A stretch of DNA of 64,000 nucleotides, from positions 1 through 64,000 of the forward strand of contig JAXLTI010000008.1 of NCBI GenBank assembly GCA_046330135.1. Reading direction: 5' to 3'. The notes under the pieces were generated by a model that searched no databases, had not been told where the DNA came from, and saw only the letters and a program-made list of their open reading frames with translations. This stretch comes from CAYYFX01 sp046330135 (GTDB taxonomy: Bacteria > ARS69). The position numbers and the translations under genes were made by a program. Positions 49,816 through 58,194 of this stretch are shown here, piece after piece. The stretch's first letter is position 1. Every line of letters begins with the position of its first letter.

Positions 49816-49829
49816 TACCCGGCACCCCC

Positions 49830-49859
49830 TTGACGGAGAAGGGACGCGGGGTTTCCCTA
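49830..49859 (+). promoter_or_regulatory. candidate promoter of the metal-import operon
   Basis: TTGACG (49830-49835) is close to consensus. A weak TCCCTA lies 18 nt downstream, 7 nt before ATG 49867. No Zur- or Fur-type palindrome is evident. Confidence 0.35.
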
Positions 49860-49866
49860 AGGGTCT

Positions 49867-50166
49867 ATGTTGCGTCGACGCTTCGGGGCCGCATTCGCGC
49901 TCTTCATCCTCCTCGCGGGGCCACTCGGGCTCCTCGCGGCGGAGCATGGCGCCTTCCATCACCCCGGGGCCGCGGACGAGCACGGCGCTCCGTGTCCCGT
50001 CTGCCAATTCCTGAGCACCACCTCCATCGAGGCGCCGCTCCCTGCGGCGTACCTCCCCGTGCTCGTGCTCGTCCACGACGAGCCGAGCGTCCAGGTCACC
50101 ACTCCGGCGGCCGCGCCCACCTTCGCGCCCCGCCAGTCCCGCGCTCCACCCTCCCTCCTCTCCTGA
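49867..50166 (+). CDS. small exported Cys/His protein of unknown function
   Basis: A 99-residue protein with an N-terminal signal or membrane helix (FGAAFALFILLAGPLGLLA) followed by EHGAFHHPGAADEHG and CPVCQF. The His cluster and CxxC resemble small DUF2946-like or metal-site proteins found near metal transport genes, but I cannot assign it. It lies 51 nt from the copA start in the opposite direction and 95 nt before the porin gene. A role in periplasmic metal handling is a guess based on position. Confidence 0.6.
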   Translation: MLRRRFGAAFALFILLAGPLGLLAAEHGAFHHPGAADEHGAPCPVCQFLSTTSIEAPLPAAYLPVLVLVHDEPSVQVTTPAAAPTFAPRQSRAPPSLLS

Positions 50167-50261
50167 GTCGGTCCTAGGTCGGGGCGCTCCGCGTCCCGTC
50201 GTCTGCGTGCCCGCCCGCCGGCGTTGCGCGCCGAACCGTCTTCCCGGAGAGGAGACCCTCC

Positions 50262-51413
50262 ATGCCTCGCATGGGTTCCGTCGGCGCCGCGGTCGCCGCG
50301 GTGCTGATCTGCATCGTCCCCCGCCCCGCTCGGGCGGGAGTCGTGAATCCGAACATCTCCGTGCTCGGCCAGCCGTTCCTGCGCTGGACCAACGACCCCG
50401 CGGATCCTTCCGCAAAGCGCGTGACGTTGAACCAGGGGGAAGTCGAAGCCGTCTTCGACGCGTACCTGAATCCCTACGCCACGGGCATGTTCGTGCTCTC
50501 GGTGGCGGACCACGGCATCGACGTCGAAGAGGGCTACTTCACGCTCTTGCGCGGGTTGCCGGGCGGGCTCGTCCTGAAGGGCGGCAAGTACCGCGTCAAC
50601 TTCGGGAAGTTCAACGTCATGCACCCGCACGCGGTCCCCTTCATGGACCGGCCGAGGGTGCTCGCCGCCTACCTCCCCGGCGAGGAGTCGTTGAACGAGA
50701 CCGGCGTCTCCCTGTCCGAGCGGATTCCCGTGCCGGGCACGTTCTCGCTGACGGTCTCGGGAGACTGGTTGCAAGGAGACTCGTACCGCATCGCGCGCCA
50801 TCCGAGCCTCGCGCCGGATGATCCCCTGAGCCTGGACCCCGAGGGCGACGACCGCGCGGACGAAGCGCGTCCGGCCTTCGTGGGACACCTCTCGGGCTTC
50901 GGCTCGATCGGGGACCGATCCGGCTACGAGCTCACGCTCTCCGCCACGGGCGGGACCAACAACGTCGCGGCGGGGACGCTCACGAAGGTCTACGACGCGG
51001 GCGGGAAGCTGAAGCTCTGGACCGCGCCGAACTCGTATCTGCTCGTGCAAGGCGAAGTCTTGAAGCTGGACCGCGAGGACGCGGGCTGGGATGAAGCCCG
51101 GTCCACCTACACGAGCACCTCCGTGGAGCCTCTCGGGGGCTACGCCTACGCGGACTACAACTTCAACCCGCGCTGGGACGCCGGCGCGCTCTACGAGGGC
51201 TTCGAGGAGCCCACGACCGACAAGACCTCCGACCAATCGGTCGGTGCGTTCGTGGGTCTCTCGCTCCTCGAAGAGACCACGGTCTTCCGGCTCGACGTGA
51301 CGCACTTCATGCCCGGTACGCCGCCCGGTGCGTCCGAGTCTCCGGACGCCGTGGATACGGTCAATCTGCGCGTCATCTTCTCGATGGGCCCGCACAAGGC
51401 CCACCAGTTCTAG
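50262..51413 (+). CDS. outer-membrane porin-like protein of the metal-import operon
   Basis: A 383-residue exported barrel protein. A signal peptide (GAAVAAVLICIVPRPARA) is followed by amphipathic strands (GMFVLSVADHGIDVEEGYFTL, LKGGKYRVNFGKFN, YELTLSATGGTN, GGYAYADYNFNPRWDAGALYEG) and ends LRVIFSMGPHKAHQF. The KYRVNFGKFN...PHAVPFMDRP segment recalls porins found beside ZnuABC-like genes. GGAGAGGAG precedes ATG 50262. It lies 12 nt before the binding-protein gene, so it probably admits the metal or its chelate through the outer membrane. Confidence 0.8.
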   Translation: MPRMGSVGAAVAAVLICIVPRPARAGVVNPNISVLGQPFLRWTNDPADPSAKRVTLNQGEVEAVFDAYLNPYATGMFVLSVADHGIDVEEGYFTLLRGLPGGLVLKGGKYRVNFGKFNVMHPHAVPFMDRPRVLAAYLPGEESLNETGVSLSERIPVPGTFSLTVSGDWLQGDSYRIARHPSLAPDDPLSLDPEGDDRADEARPAFVGHLSGFGSIGDRSGYELTLSATGGTNNVAAGTLTKVYDAGGKLKLWTAPNSYLLVQGEVLKLDREDAGWDEARSTYTSTSVEPLGGYAYADYNFNPRWDAGALYEGFEEPTTDKTSDQSVGAFVGLSLLEETTVFRLDVTHFMPGTPPGASESPDAVDTVNLRVIFSMGPHKAHQF

Positions 51414-51425
51414 GAGAGCGAATCG

Positions 51426-52343
51426 ATGAGAGCCATCCTGCAGACCCTGAGTGCGGCCGTCCTCGTGTCGGCGGCCGCCGGCACCACGCAGCCCGCCGCC
51501 GCGAAGATCCGCGTGGCGGCGTCCCTGACCGACCTCGCGTCGATCGCCAGCTCCGTCGGCGGCGACCAGGTGGAGACCTTCTCCATCGCGCGGCCGAACG
51601 CCGACCCGCACCACGTGGAAGTGCTGCCGTCGTACATGGTCAAGGTGTCGCGCGCGGATCTGTACCTCAAGGTGGGCCTCGGCCTCGATCAGTGGGCCGA
51701 CGGCATCGTGGACGGGTCGCGCAACGCGAAGCTCAAGGTGGTGGACTGCAGCGAGAACGTCCCGGTGCTCGACAAGCCCACCGAGACCGCCAATCTCGCG
51801 AAGCTCGGCGACGTGCACCCCTTCGGCAATCCGCACTACTGGCTGGACCCGCGCAACGGCGTGATCGTGGCCGCGCATCTCGCCGACGCCTTCGCGGACT
51901 TCGATCCCGCCCACGCCGCCGACTACCGCGCGCGCGCCGACGCGTTCGCGAAGGACGTCGACGCGGCGTACGCGCGGGAGAAGGCCGTCGCCGACGCGCT
52001 CCCGGTGAAGGCGATCTTCACGTACCACGCGTCCTGGGTGTACTTCGCCCACGCGTTCGGACTCGAGACCGTGGGCACCGCGGAGCCCGTGCCCGGCCTT
52101 CCGCCCACCGCCAATCACCTGGCCGAGCTGGTCAGGATCGCGAAAGAGCGCAAGGTGGCGGTGCTGATCCAGGAACCCTACTTCTCCGACGACGCGGGTC
52201 AGTTCCTCGCGCGCGAGACGGGGCTGCGCCCCGTGAAGGTCGCGCCGTCCTGCGACGGGACGGAAGCGGGGAGCTACCTCGCGCACTTCGACGACGTCTT
52301 GAAGCAGGTCGCCGGCCCCTCGCCGGCGGCCGCTCTTCACTAG
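51426..52343 (+). CDS. periplasmic metal-binding protein, ZnuA/TroA family
   Basis: A 305-residue exported solute-binding protein with a cluster A-I fold. The likely metal ligands are His62/63 in DPHHVE, His137 in GNPHYWLDP, His201 in FTYHASW, and an acidic residue in the EPYFSDD loop. No long His-rich loop is present, which is a feature of many zinc-specific members, so zinc or manganese both remain possible. The signal peptide ends near residue 26. It is in an operon with the porin upstream and the permease 9 nt downstream. Confidence 0.92.
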   Translation: MRAILQTLSAAVLVSAAAGTTQPAAAKIRVAASLTDLASIASSVGGDQVETFSIARPNADPHHVEVLPSYMVKVSRADLYLKVGLGLDQWADGIVDGSRNAKLKVVDCSENVPVLDKPTETANLAKLGDVHPFGNPHYWLDPRNGVIVAAHLADAFADFDPAHAADYRARADAFAKDVDAAYAREKAVADALPVKAIFTYHASWVYFAHAFGLETVGTAEPVPGLPPTANHLAELVRIAKERKVAVLIQEPYFSDDAGQFLARETGLRPVKVAPSCDGTEAGSYLAHFDDVLKQVAGPSPAAALH

Positions 52344-52352
52344 GAGCCCATC

Positions 52353-53336
52353 ATGATGGCGGCCTTCGCGCTTCCGTTCTTCCGCACGGCCCTCTTGGCG
52401 AGCCTCGTGCTGGCCGGCATCCACGCGTATCTGGGCTTCCACATCGTGCGTCGCGGCGTGATCTTCGTGGACCTCGCGCTCGCGCAGATGGCGGCGCTCG
52501 GCGTGGCGCTCGCGCTCGTGCTGAACGTGCACGAGAACGAGCACTTCACCTACGCGCTCGCGCTGGGCATGACGTTCGTGGGCGCCGCGGTGTTCGCGTG
52601 GCTCCGCGGGCAGGAGCAGCGCAACGTCCCGCTGGAAGCGTTCATCGGGATCGTGTTCGCCACCGCGCAGGCCGCCGTGTTCCTCATCCTCGAGAAGAGC
52701 CCGTCCGGACCGGAGCACCTGAAGGAGACGCTGGCGGGGAGTCTCTTCACCGTGGCGCCCCGTCACGTCCTCTACACGGCCATTCTCTATGCGGTCATCG
52801 GGACCGCGCACTTCCTGCTCCGGAAGCCCTTCTTCGAGATCACGAACGATCCGAAGGGAGCCGAGGCGCGCGGGCGGAAGCTCTTCTGGTGGGACCTCGC
52901 CTTCTACGGAATGTTCGGCTTCGTGGTGACGTCGAGCGTGCAGATCGCGGGCGTCCTGCTCGTGTTCGGATTCCTGGTGATTCCCGCGGTGGCCGGTCTC
53001 ATGGCCACGCAGCGTCCGGGGGTCGCGCTCGCCATCGGCTGGATCTTCGGCTTCCTCGGGAGCCTCCTCGGGTTGCTCGGCTCCGTGCAGCTCGACCTGC
53101 CGGCGGCGCCCAGCATTCTCGTGGCCCTCACGTTGCTCCTCGCGGTGTTGGGGGCGGCGCTGGCTCTGCGGAAGACGCAGGGCCGCGAGACCGCCCCCGC
53201 GGCGAGCGCGCGGCCGTCACGCGAGCGACCAGGCTCCGTACCCCACGACGGCGTCGCGGCTGCCGGCCGTGTCGCCGGAGTTGCGCAGGTCGAGCGTGCT
53301 CGACGCGAGACCGCGGCGGTGCGCAGCGACGAGTAG
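52353..53336 (+). CDS. metal ABC transporter permease, ZnuB/TroC family
   Basis: A 327-residue inner-membrane protein with about eight helices. ABC-3 family features include GFHIVRRGVIFVDLALAQMAALGVALA and VAGVLLVFGFLVIPAVAGL-like text (IAGVLLVFGFLVIPAVAG). ATG 52353 follows TAGGAG. The conserved part ends near 53190. The frame then runs 45 residues of Arg/Ala-rich tail antisense to the MEMO gene, overlapping it by 120 nt. No cognate ATPase gene is present in the window, so the ATPase must be encoded elsewhere or shared. Confidence 0.92.
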   Translation: MMAAFALPFFRTALLASLVLAGIHAYLGFHIVRRGVIFVDLALAQMAALGVALALVLNVHENEHFTYALALGMTFVGAAVFAWLRGQEQRNVPLEAFIGIVFATAQAAVFLILEKSPSGPEHLKETLAGSLFTVAPRHVLYTAILYAVIGTAHFLLRKPFFEITNDPKGAEARGRKLFWWDLAFYGMFGFVVTSSVQIAGVLLVFGFLVIPAVAGLMATQRPGVALAIGWIFGFLGSLLGLLGSVQLDLPAAPSILVALTLLLAVLGAALALRKTQGRETAPAASARPSRERPGSVPHDGVAAAGRVAGVAQVERARRETAAVRSDE

Positions 53337-54026
53337 CCCGGCGATCGCGCGACATCCGCACGCGCAGCCGTCGTCCAGCTCGCCGGCGGCGAGGCGCTCG
53401 ATGCGGGCGGCCGTGGTGGCGTCGAGCCGCCGGGCCGTGGCGTAGTCCTCGTAGTGGCTCAGATCGGAGCTCACCACGATCAGCGTCTCCGGCCCGCCCC
53501 ACAAGGCCTCGAGCGCCGCCGCCACCTCGTCCGGCCGGCCTTCGCCCACGAGCGCCGGCACGACCGCGAACTCCTCGAGCACGTGCTGAAGGAAGGGGAG
53601 CTGCACCTCCAGGCAGTGCTCGCGGGCGTGGGCGCGATCGTCGACGCTCACGAAGGGCAGCGCGGTCAGCGCGGACGTCGCGGCGTGATCCACGGGCACG
53701 TCGCCGAGCGGCGTGGCGAACGCGTCGTGGGAGGAGAGGGCCAGGCCGCGCACGAACGCGAAGTGCGTGGGCCCGAGCAGCACGACGCGCCGGATGACGT
53801 CGCGCGAGGCGGCCAGGCGAGCGTAGGCCGAAGCGGCGATGGGTCCGGAGTAGACGTAACCCGCGTGGGGCGCGATGAGCGCCTTCGGAGGCGCCGCCAC
53901 GCCCACGTGCGCCTCGTGGCACGCGCCGGCGAGCAGCTCCGCCACGACGCGGCGCAGCTCTTCGCAGCTCGCGGGATAGAAGCTGCCCGCGACGGCAGGG
54001 GGTCTCGTGCGAGCCATCTGGGTCAT
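53217..54026 (-). CDS. amrB: MEMO-family protein (AmmeMemoRadiSam system protein B)
   Basis: A 269-residue protein of the MEMO family, related to extradiol dioxygenases. Candidate metal ligands are His54 in IAPHAGYVYSG, His88 in LLGPTHFAF, the His of SSDLSHYEDY, and the Cys cluster DDGCACGCRAIAG. The human homologue binds copper or iron. ATG 54026 or 54017 are both possible; a TAGGCT box ends 11 nt before the first. It is divergent from the radical SAM partner. The AMMECR1 component is absent here. Confidence 0.94.
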   Translation of the reverse strand: MTQMARTRPPAVAGSFYPASCEELRRVVAELLAGACHEAHVGVAAPPKALIAPHAGYVYSGPIAASAYARLAASRDVIRRVVLLGPTHFAFVRGLALSSHDAFATPLGDVPVDHAATSALTALPFVSVDDRAHAREHCLEVQLPFLQHVLEEFAVVPALVGEGRPDEVAAALEALWGGPETLIVVSSDLSHYEDYATARRLDATTAARIERLAAGELDDGCACGCRAIAGLLVAAHRRGLASSTLDLRNSGDTAGSRDAVVGYGAWSLA

Positions 54027-54037
54027 CGCCGCGCGAC

Positions 54038-54043
54038 AGCCTA
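54038..54043 (-). promoter_or_regulatory. extended -10 box TGCTAGGCT of the MEMO gene
   Basis: TAGGCT on the minus strand, preceded by TGC, ends 11 nt before ATG 54026, giving a leader of only a few bases. Confidence 0.45.
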
Positions 54044-54129
54044 GCAGATCGCCCCGCCGCGCTTCCAGACGCCGCGGCCTTCGGCTTTGATGACTTCGAG
54101 TCGCCCTCTGCGCCGTCAAAGCCCACCCC

Positions 54130-54159
54130 TTGGCCCGCGCCCGCCGCCGGGTCTATCTT
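54130..54159 (+). promoter_or_regulatory. promoter of the radical SAM gene
   Basis: TTGGCC (54130-54135), an 18-nt spacer and TATCTT (54154-54159), about 34 nt before ATG 54193. Confidence 0.6.
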
Positions 54160-54192
54160 GGTACGAGCCTCCGCAGCCCCGCGAGGACCTCG

Positions 54193-55275
54193 ATGGTCAC
54201 CAGCATCGTCCCCACGAAGCACTGGCATGCGCTCCCCGACGGGCGCGTGCAATGCGACCTCTGCCCGCGCGGCTGCCGCCTGCACGAGGGACAGCGTGGC
54301 CTCTGCTTCGTGCGCGCTCGGCAAGACGACGCGATCGTCCTCACCACGTGGGGTCGCTCGAGCGGGTTCTGCGTGGATCCCATCGAGAAGAAGCCGCTGA
54401 ATCACTTCCTGCCCGGGACCGCCGTGCTGTCGTTCGGCACGGCCGGCTGCAATCTCGCCTGCAAGTTCTGCCAGAACTGGGACATCTCGAAGTCGCGCGA
54501 GATCGACACGCTCGCGGACGGCGCCACGCCCGACGAGATCGCCGCCGCGGCCGTGCGCCTGGACTGCCGGAGCGTGGCCTTCACCTACAACGATCCCGTC
54601 GTGTTCCACGAATGGGCCATCGACGTGGCGCAGGCGTGCCGCACGCGCGGGCTGCGCACCGTCGCCGTGACCGCGGGCTACCAGAGCCCTGAGCCGCGCG
54701 CGGAGATGTACCGCTGGATCGACGCCGCGAACGTGGACCTGAAGGCGTTCACGGAGGACTTCTACTTCAAGGTCACGGGCGCGCACTTGCAACCCGTGCT
54801 CGAGACGCTCGAGTACCTGAGGCGAGAGACCGACGTCTGGCTGGAGATCACCACGCTCCTGATCCCCGGCCTGAACGACTCGGACGCGGAACTCGACGCG
54901 CTCGCCCGCTGGGTCGCCGAGAAGCTCGGAGTGGACGTGCCGCTCCATTTCACCGCGTTCCATCCGGACTGGAGGATGCTCGACGTCCCGTCCACGTCCC
55001 CGGCCGCGCTGACGCGCGCGCGGCGCCTCGCGCTCGCGAACGGGCTCCGCTACGTGTACACGGGGAACGTGCACGACGAGGAAGGCGGCAGCACCTTCTG
55101 TGCGAGCTGCGGTGCGAAGCTCATCGGGCGGGACTGGTATCACCTGACGGCCTGGAACCTGGACGGGGCCGGCCGCTGCTGCGCATGCGGCGCCGCCCTG
55201 CCGGGTGTCCTCGAGGCGCGCCCCGGGGGCTGGGGTCCGCGCCGGCAGCCGGTGAGGCTCGGCGGCGCCGAGTAG
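54193..55275 (+). CDS. amrS: AmmeMemoRadiSam system radical SAM enzyme
   Basis: A 360-residue radical SAM protein. The cluster-binding motif is Cys86-x3-Cys90-x2-Cys93 in GCNLACKFCQNW. An N-terminal zinc-ribbon-like set (Cys21, Cys24, Cys28, Cys38) precedes it, and two more CxxC pairs lie near the C-terminus (FCASCGAKL, CCACGAAL), all family features. It resembles pyruvate-formate-lyase-activating enzymes (AFTYNDPVVFHEWAIDVA). GAGGACCTCG precedes ATG 54193; 21 more in-frame codons upstream overlap the promoter and are rejected. The substrate of this conserved system is unknown. Confidence 0.95.
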   Translation: MVTSIVPTKHWHALPDGRVQCDLCPRGCRLHEGQRGLCFVRARQDDAIVLTTWGRSSGFCVDPIEKKPLNHFLPGTAVLSFGTAGCNLACKFCQNWDISKSREIDTLADGATPDEIAAAAVRLDCRSVAFTYNDPVVFHEWAIDVAQACRTRGLRTVAVTAGYQSPEPRAEMYRWIDAANVDLKAFTEDFYFKVTGAHLQPVLETLEYLRRETDVWLEITTLLIPGLNDSDAELDALARWVAEKLGVDVPLHFTAFHPDWRMLDVPSTSPAALTRARRLALANGLRYVYTGNVHDEEGGSTFCASCGAKLIGRDWYHLTAWNLDGAGRCCACGAALPGVLEARPGGWGPRRQPVRLGGAE

Positions 55276-55296
55276 GTCGCCTGCGCCGGCCTGTGC

Positions 55297-55302
55297 TAGG
55301 CT
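55297..55302 (+). promoter_or_regulatory. -10 box TGCTAGGCT of kinase 3, probably leaderless
   Basis: TAGGCT, with TGC before it, ends exactly 6 nt before GTG 55309. No Shine-Dalgarno is present. The -35 is poor (TAGGTC at 18 nt). Confidence 0.5.
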
Positions 55303-55308
55303 TCGCCG

Positions 55309-58101
55309 GTGAGCATGGACGATCCGACGAGGTTCGGCGGGCCCCCCCCGGACAAGCGACACCGCCCCCGCCCCCGGCACCCGCTGGGCCCGCGGCCGTC
55401 GGATGCTCCGGGCGGCGACAGCCCCACCCTTCCCGCCCTGGGACCCGCGCTCCCGCCGGAGATCTTCGTCTCCGCCGCACCCGACGACGTCATCGGCAAC
55501 TACCGCCTCGTGGAGCGCATCGGCATGGGCGGCATGGGCGAGGTCTGGATCGCCGACCAGGTACGACCCGTCCGCCGGCGCGTCGCGCTGAAGCTGATCC
55601 GCTCGGGCATGAGCACCGGGCAGTTCATCGCGCGCTTCGAGGCCGAGCGGCAGGCGCTCGCCCTGATGGATCATCCGAACATCGCGAAGGTGCTCGACGC
55701 CGGCGCCACCGATCGCGGGCTCCCCTACTTCGTGATGGAGTACGTGCCGGGCGTCCCCATCACGCAGTACTGCGTGGAGAACGCGCTCGACCCGCGCGAG
55801 CGGCTGCGGCTCTTCGCGCAGGCGTGCGACGGCGTCCAGCACGCGCACGAGAAGGCGATCATCCACCGGGACATCAAGCCGTCGAACGTGCTCGTGACCA
55901 CGATCGACGGCCGGCCCGTGCCGAAGATCATCGACTTCGGCGTGGCCAAGGCGCTCGAGCAGCCGCTCACGGACACCGCGATGTACACGCAGGCGGGCGC
56001 GCTGGTCGGCACGCTCGAGTACATGAGCCCCGAGCAGCTGGACCTCTCGGGCAACGTCGATACGCGCACCGACGTCTACTCGCTCGGCGTCCTCCTCTAC
56101 GAGCTGCTCGTGGGCGCGCTGCCCTTCGACGTGAAGGACATCCCCACGACCGGGCTCGACGAGTTCCGCCGCAAGGTCCGCGAGGACGAGCCCGTCCGTC
56201 CGAGCACGCGCGTGACGCGCCTGGGCGGGGCCGCGGCGGCCGGGGCGCGCGCGGAACAGGTGGCAGCCGCGGGATGGCGTCGCCTCCTGAAAGGCGAGCT
56301 CGACTGGATCGTGATGAAGGCGCTCGAGAAGGAGCGCGCGCGGCGGTACGGGACGCCGCGCGAGCTGGCGGCGGACATCGAGCGCTATCTGCACAACGAG
56401 CCGGTGATCGCCGCCCCGCCGGGCCACGTGTACCGCATGCGGAAGTTCGTGCGGCGCCATTGGGCGGGGGTAGCGCTCGCCTCGCTCGGCCTCGTCACCA
56501 TCCTGCTCACCGTGGGCGGGCTCTGGTACGGCCTCCAGCGCGCGCATCGCGCCGAAGCGGACGCCCAGCGCGAGGCCGCCAAGGCGAAGGCGGTGAACTC
56601 CTTCCTGCAGGACATGCTGGCGTCGGCGAGCCCGGAGCAAACGCAAGGCCGCGAGCTCACGGTGCGCGAGATGCTGGACGAGGCGGCGGCCCACGGTGAC
56701 TCCTCCCTGGCGGGACAGTGGGACCTCCAGGCCGCGGTGCGCGCCACGATCGGCAACACGTACGAAGCGCTCGGGCTCTTCGACAAGGCGGCCGCCCACC
56801 TCGAGGCGGCCCTCGATCTCCGGAAGAAGCACCTGTCCCCGGACGATCGCGAAGTGGCGCAGAGCCTGCACGACCTCGGGAAGCTCCGCTGGGAGGCGAG
56901 CGATTTGCCGGGGGCGGAGAAGCTGATGGAGCAGGCCCTCGCGATCTACCGGCGCCATCCCGGCGACGCCGACCAGCAGATCGCGCTGTGTCTGAACGAC
57001 CTCGGCGTGGTCTACCAGAGCAACGGCGACCTCGGCAAGGCGGAGACCGCCTTCCGGAGCGCGCTCGACACCCAGCGCAAGCTGCACCCCGGGGAGAGCA
57101 CGGATGTCACCGACGCGATGAACAACCTCGCGTGGGTGCTGCGCGGCGAAGGCCACGTCGACGAGGCCGAGCGGATCCTCCGCGACGCGCTGGCCACGAA
57201 CCGGAAGCTGCTCGGCGCGCGACACCCGTCCGTGCTCGCGTCCGAGGTGAACTTCGCCGCGGCGCTCCAGCAGCAGCGCGAGTACAAGGACGCGGAGTCC
57301 CTCTACCGCGAAGCCATCGACGGCATGCGCACCGTCCTCGGCTCCGACCACCCGAACACGCTGCGCGCGCAGACCGCGCTCGGCGAGATGTACCTGGATC
57401 TCGGTCGCGGCGACGACGCGGAGCCCGTGGTGAACGAGGCGCTGGCCAGCGCGGAGAAGACGCTCGGGCCGGATCACGCGGTCACGATCCGCCTCCTCGC
57501 CGACCTGGGTTGGGTGCATCGCGTGCGCGGCGATCTCGCGCAATCCGAGGCCGACTATCGCGAAGTGCTCGCCCGCCGCGCTCGCACGCTCGGCCCGGAC
57601 AACCCCGACACGATCCGCGCGCGCTGGCAGCTCGCGCGCGCGCTCGTGGATCGCGGTCGGTGCGCGGAGGGCGAGCGGCTGGCCCGCGAAGCGCTGGCCG
57701 CGAGCCGTCGCGCGACTCCGGCAGGACCGGAGAACACCTCGCAGAGCCTGCTCTTCCTCGGGACGGCGCTCCTCGGCCAGAAGAAGCCCGCGGACGCCGA
57801 GCGCGCGCTCCGCGAGTGCGTGGAGCTGCGCAGCACGCCGCCCGCGGCCGAGACCTGGGACACCGCGTACGCGCGGAACGCCCTCGGCGCGGCCCTGGCA
57901 GCGCAGGGCCGATTCGCGGAGGCGGAGTCGCTTCTCGTGGCGAGCGGCGAAGCGCTGGCGAAGCTGGCCGCGCCGCACGACCGGCTCCGCGAAGCGCTCT
58001 CCCGAGTCGTCGCCTACTACGAAACCCGGGAGGCCGCCGACCCCGAAGCCAGGTCGGCTCGTCGCTCCGCCCACTGGCGCGATCTCCTGGCCAAGCTCTG
58101 A
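55309..58101 (+). CDS. Ser/Thr protein kinase with TPR tail, not paired with a sigma gene
   Basis: A 930-residue kinase. A Pro-rich N-terminus (1-50) is followed by a Hanks domain: GMGGMGEV 72-79, Lys95, HRDIKP 186-191, DFG 209-211 and SPEQ. A membrane helix lies at about 385-410 (VALASLGLVTILLTVGGLWYG). At least eight TPR units follow (for example NDLGVVYQSNGDLGKAETAFRSAL). It is related to the two module kinases but lacks their N-terminal region and has no neighbouring ECF gene. GTG 55309 is 6 nt after a -10 box, hence probably leaderless. Confidence 0.95.
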   Translation: MSMDDPTRFGGPPPDKRHRPRPRHPLGPRPSDAPGGDSPTLPALGPALPPEIFVSAAPDDVIGNYRLVERIGMGGMGEVWIADQVRPVRRRVALKLIRSGMSTGQFIARFEAERQALALMDHPNIAKVLDAGATDRGLPYFVMEYVPGVPITQYCVENALDPRERLRLFAQACDGVQHAHEKAIIHRDIKPSNVLVTTIDGRPVPKIIDFGVAKALEQPLTDTAMYTQAGALVGTLEYMSPEQLDLSGNVDTRTDVYSLGVLLYELLVGALPFDVKDIPTTGLDEFRRKVREDEPVRPSTRVTRLGGAAAAGARAEQVAAAGWRRLLKGELDWIVMKALEKERARRYGTPRELAADIERYLHNEPVIAAPPGHVYRMRKFVRRHWAGVALASLGLVTILLTVGGLWYGLQRAHRAEADAQREAAKAKAVNSFLQDMLASASPEQTQGRELTVREMLDEAAAHGDSSLAGQWDLQAAVRATIGNTYEALGLFDKAAAHLEAALDLRKKHLSPDDREVAQSLHDLGKLRWEASDLPGAEKLMEQALAIYRRHPGDADQQIALCLNDLGVVYQSNGDLGKAETAFRSALDTQRKLHPGESTDVTDAMNNLAWVLRGEGHVDEAERILRDALATNRKLLGARHPSVLASEVNFAAALQQQREYKDAESLYREAIDGMRTVLGSDHPNTLRAQTALGEMYLDLGRGDDAEPVVNEALASAEKTLGPDHAVTIRLLADLGWVHRVRGDLAQSEADYREVLARRARTLGPDNPDTIRARWQLARALVDRGRCAEGERLAREALAASRRATPAGPENTSQSLLFLGTALLGQKKPADAERALRECVELRSTPPAAETWDTAYARNALGAALAAQGRFAEAESLLVASGEALAKLAAPHDRLREALSRVVAYYETREAADPEARSARRSAHWRDLLAKL

Positions 58102-58106
58102 GCACC

Positions 58107-58136
58107 TTGCGGCACCCGACGCCGTCGCGTTACTGT
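58107..58136 (+). promoter_or_regulatory. promoter of the secreted Cys-rich protein
   Basis: TTGCGG (58107-58112), an 18-nt spacer and TACTGT (58131-58136), giving a leader of about 50 nt to ATG 58195. Confidence 0.6.
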
Positions 58137-58194
58137 GGACACCGTCTCGGCGGTGCAGCCGCCGACCCCCTTCCTTCTCCCCGTCGAGGTCCTC

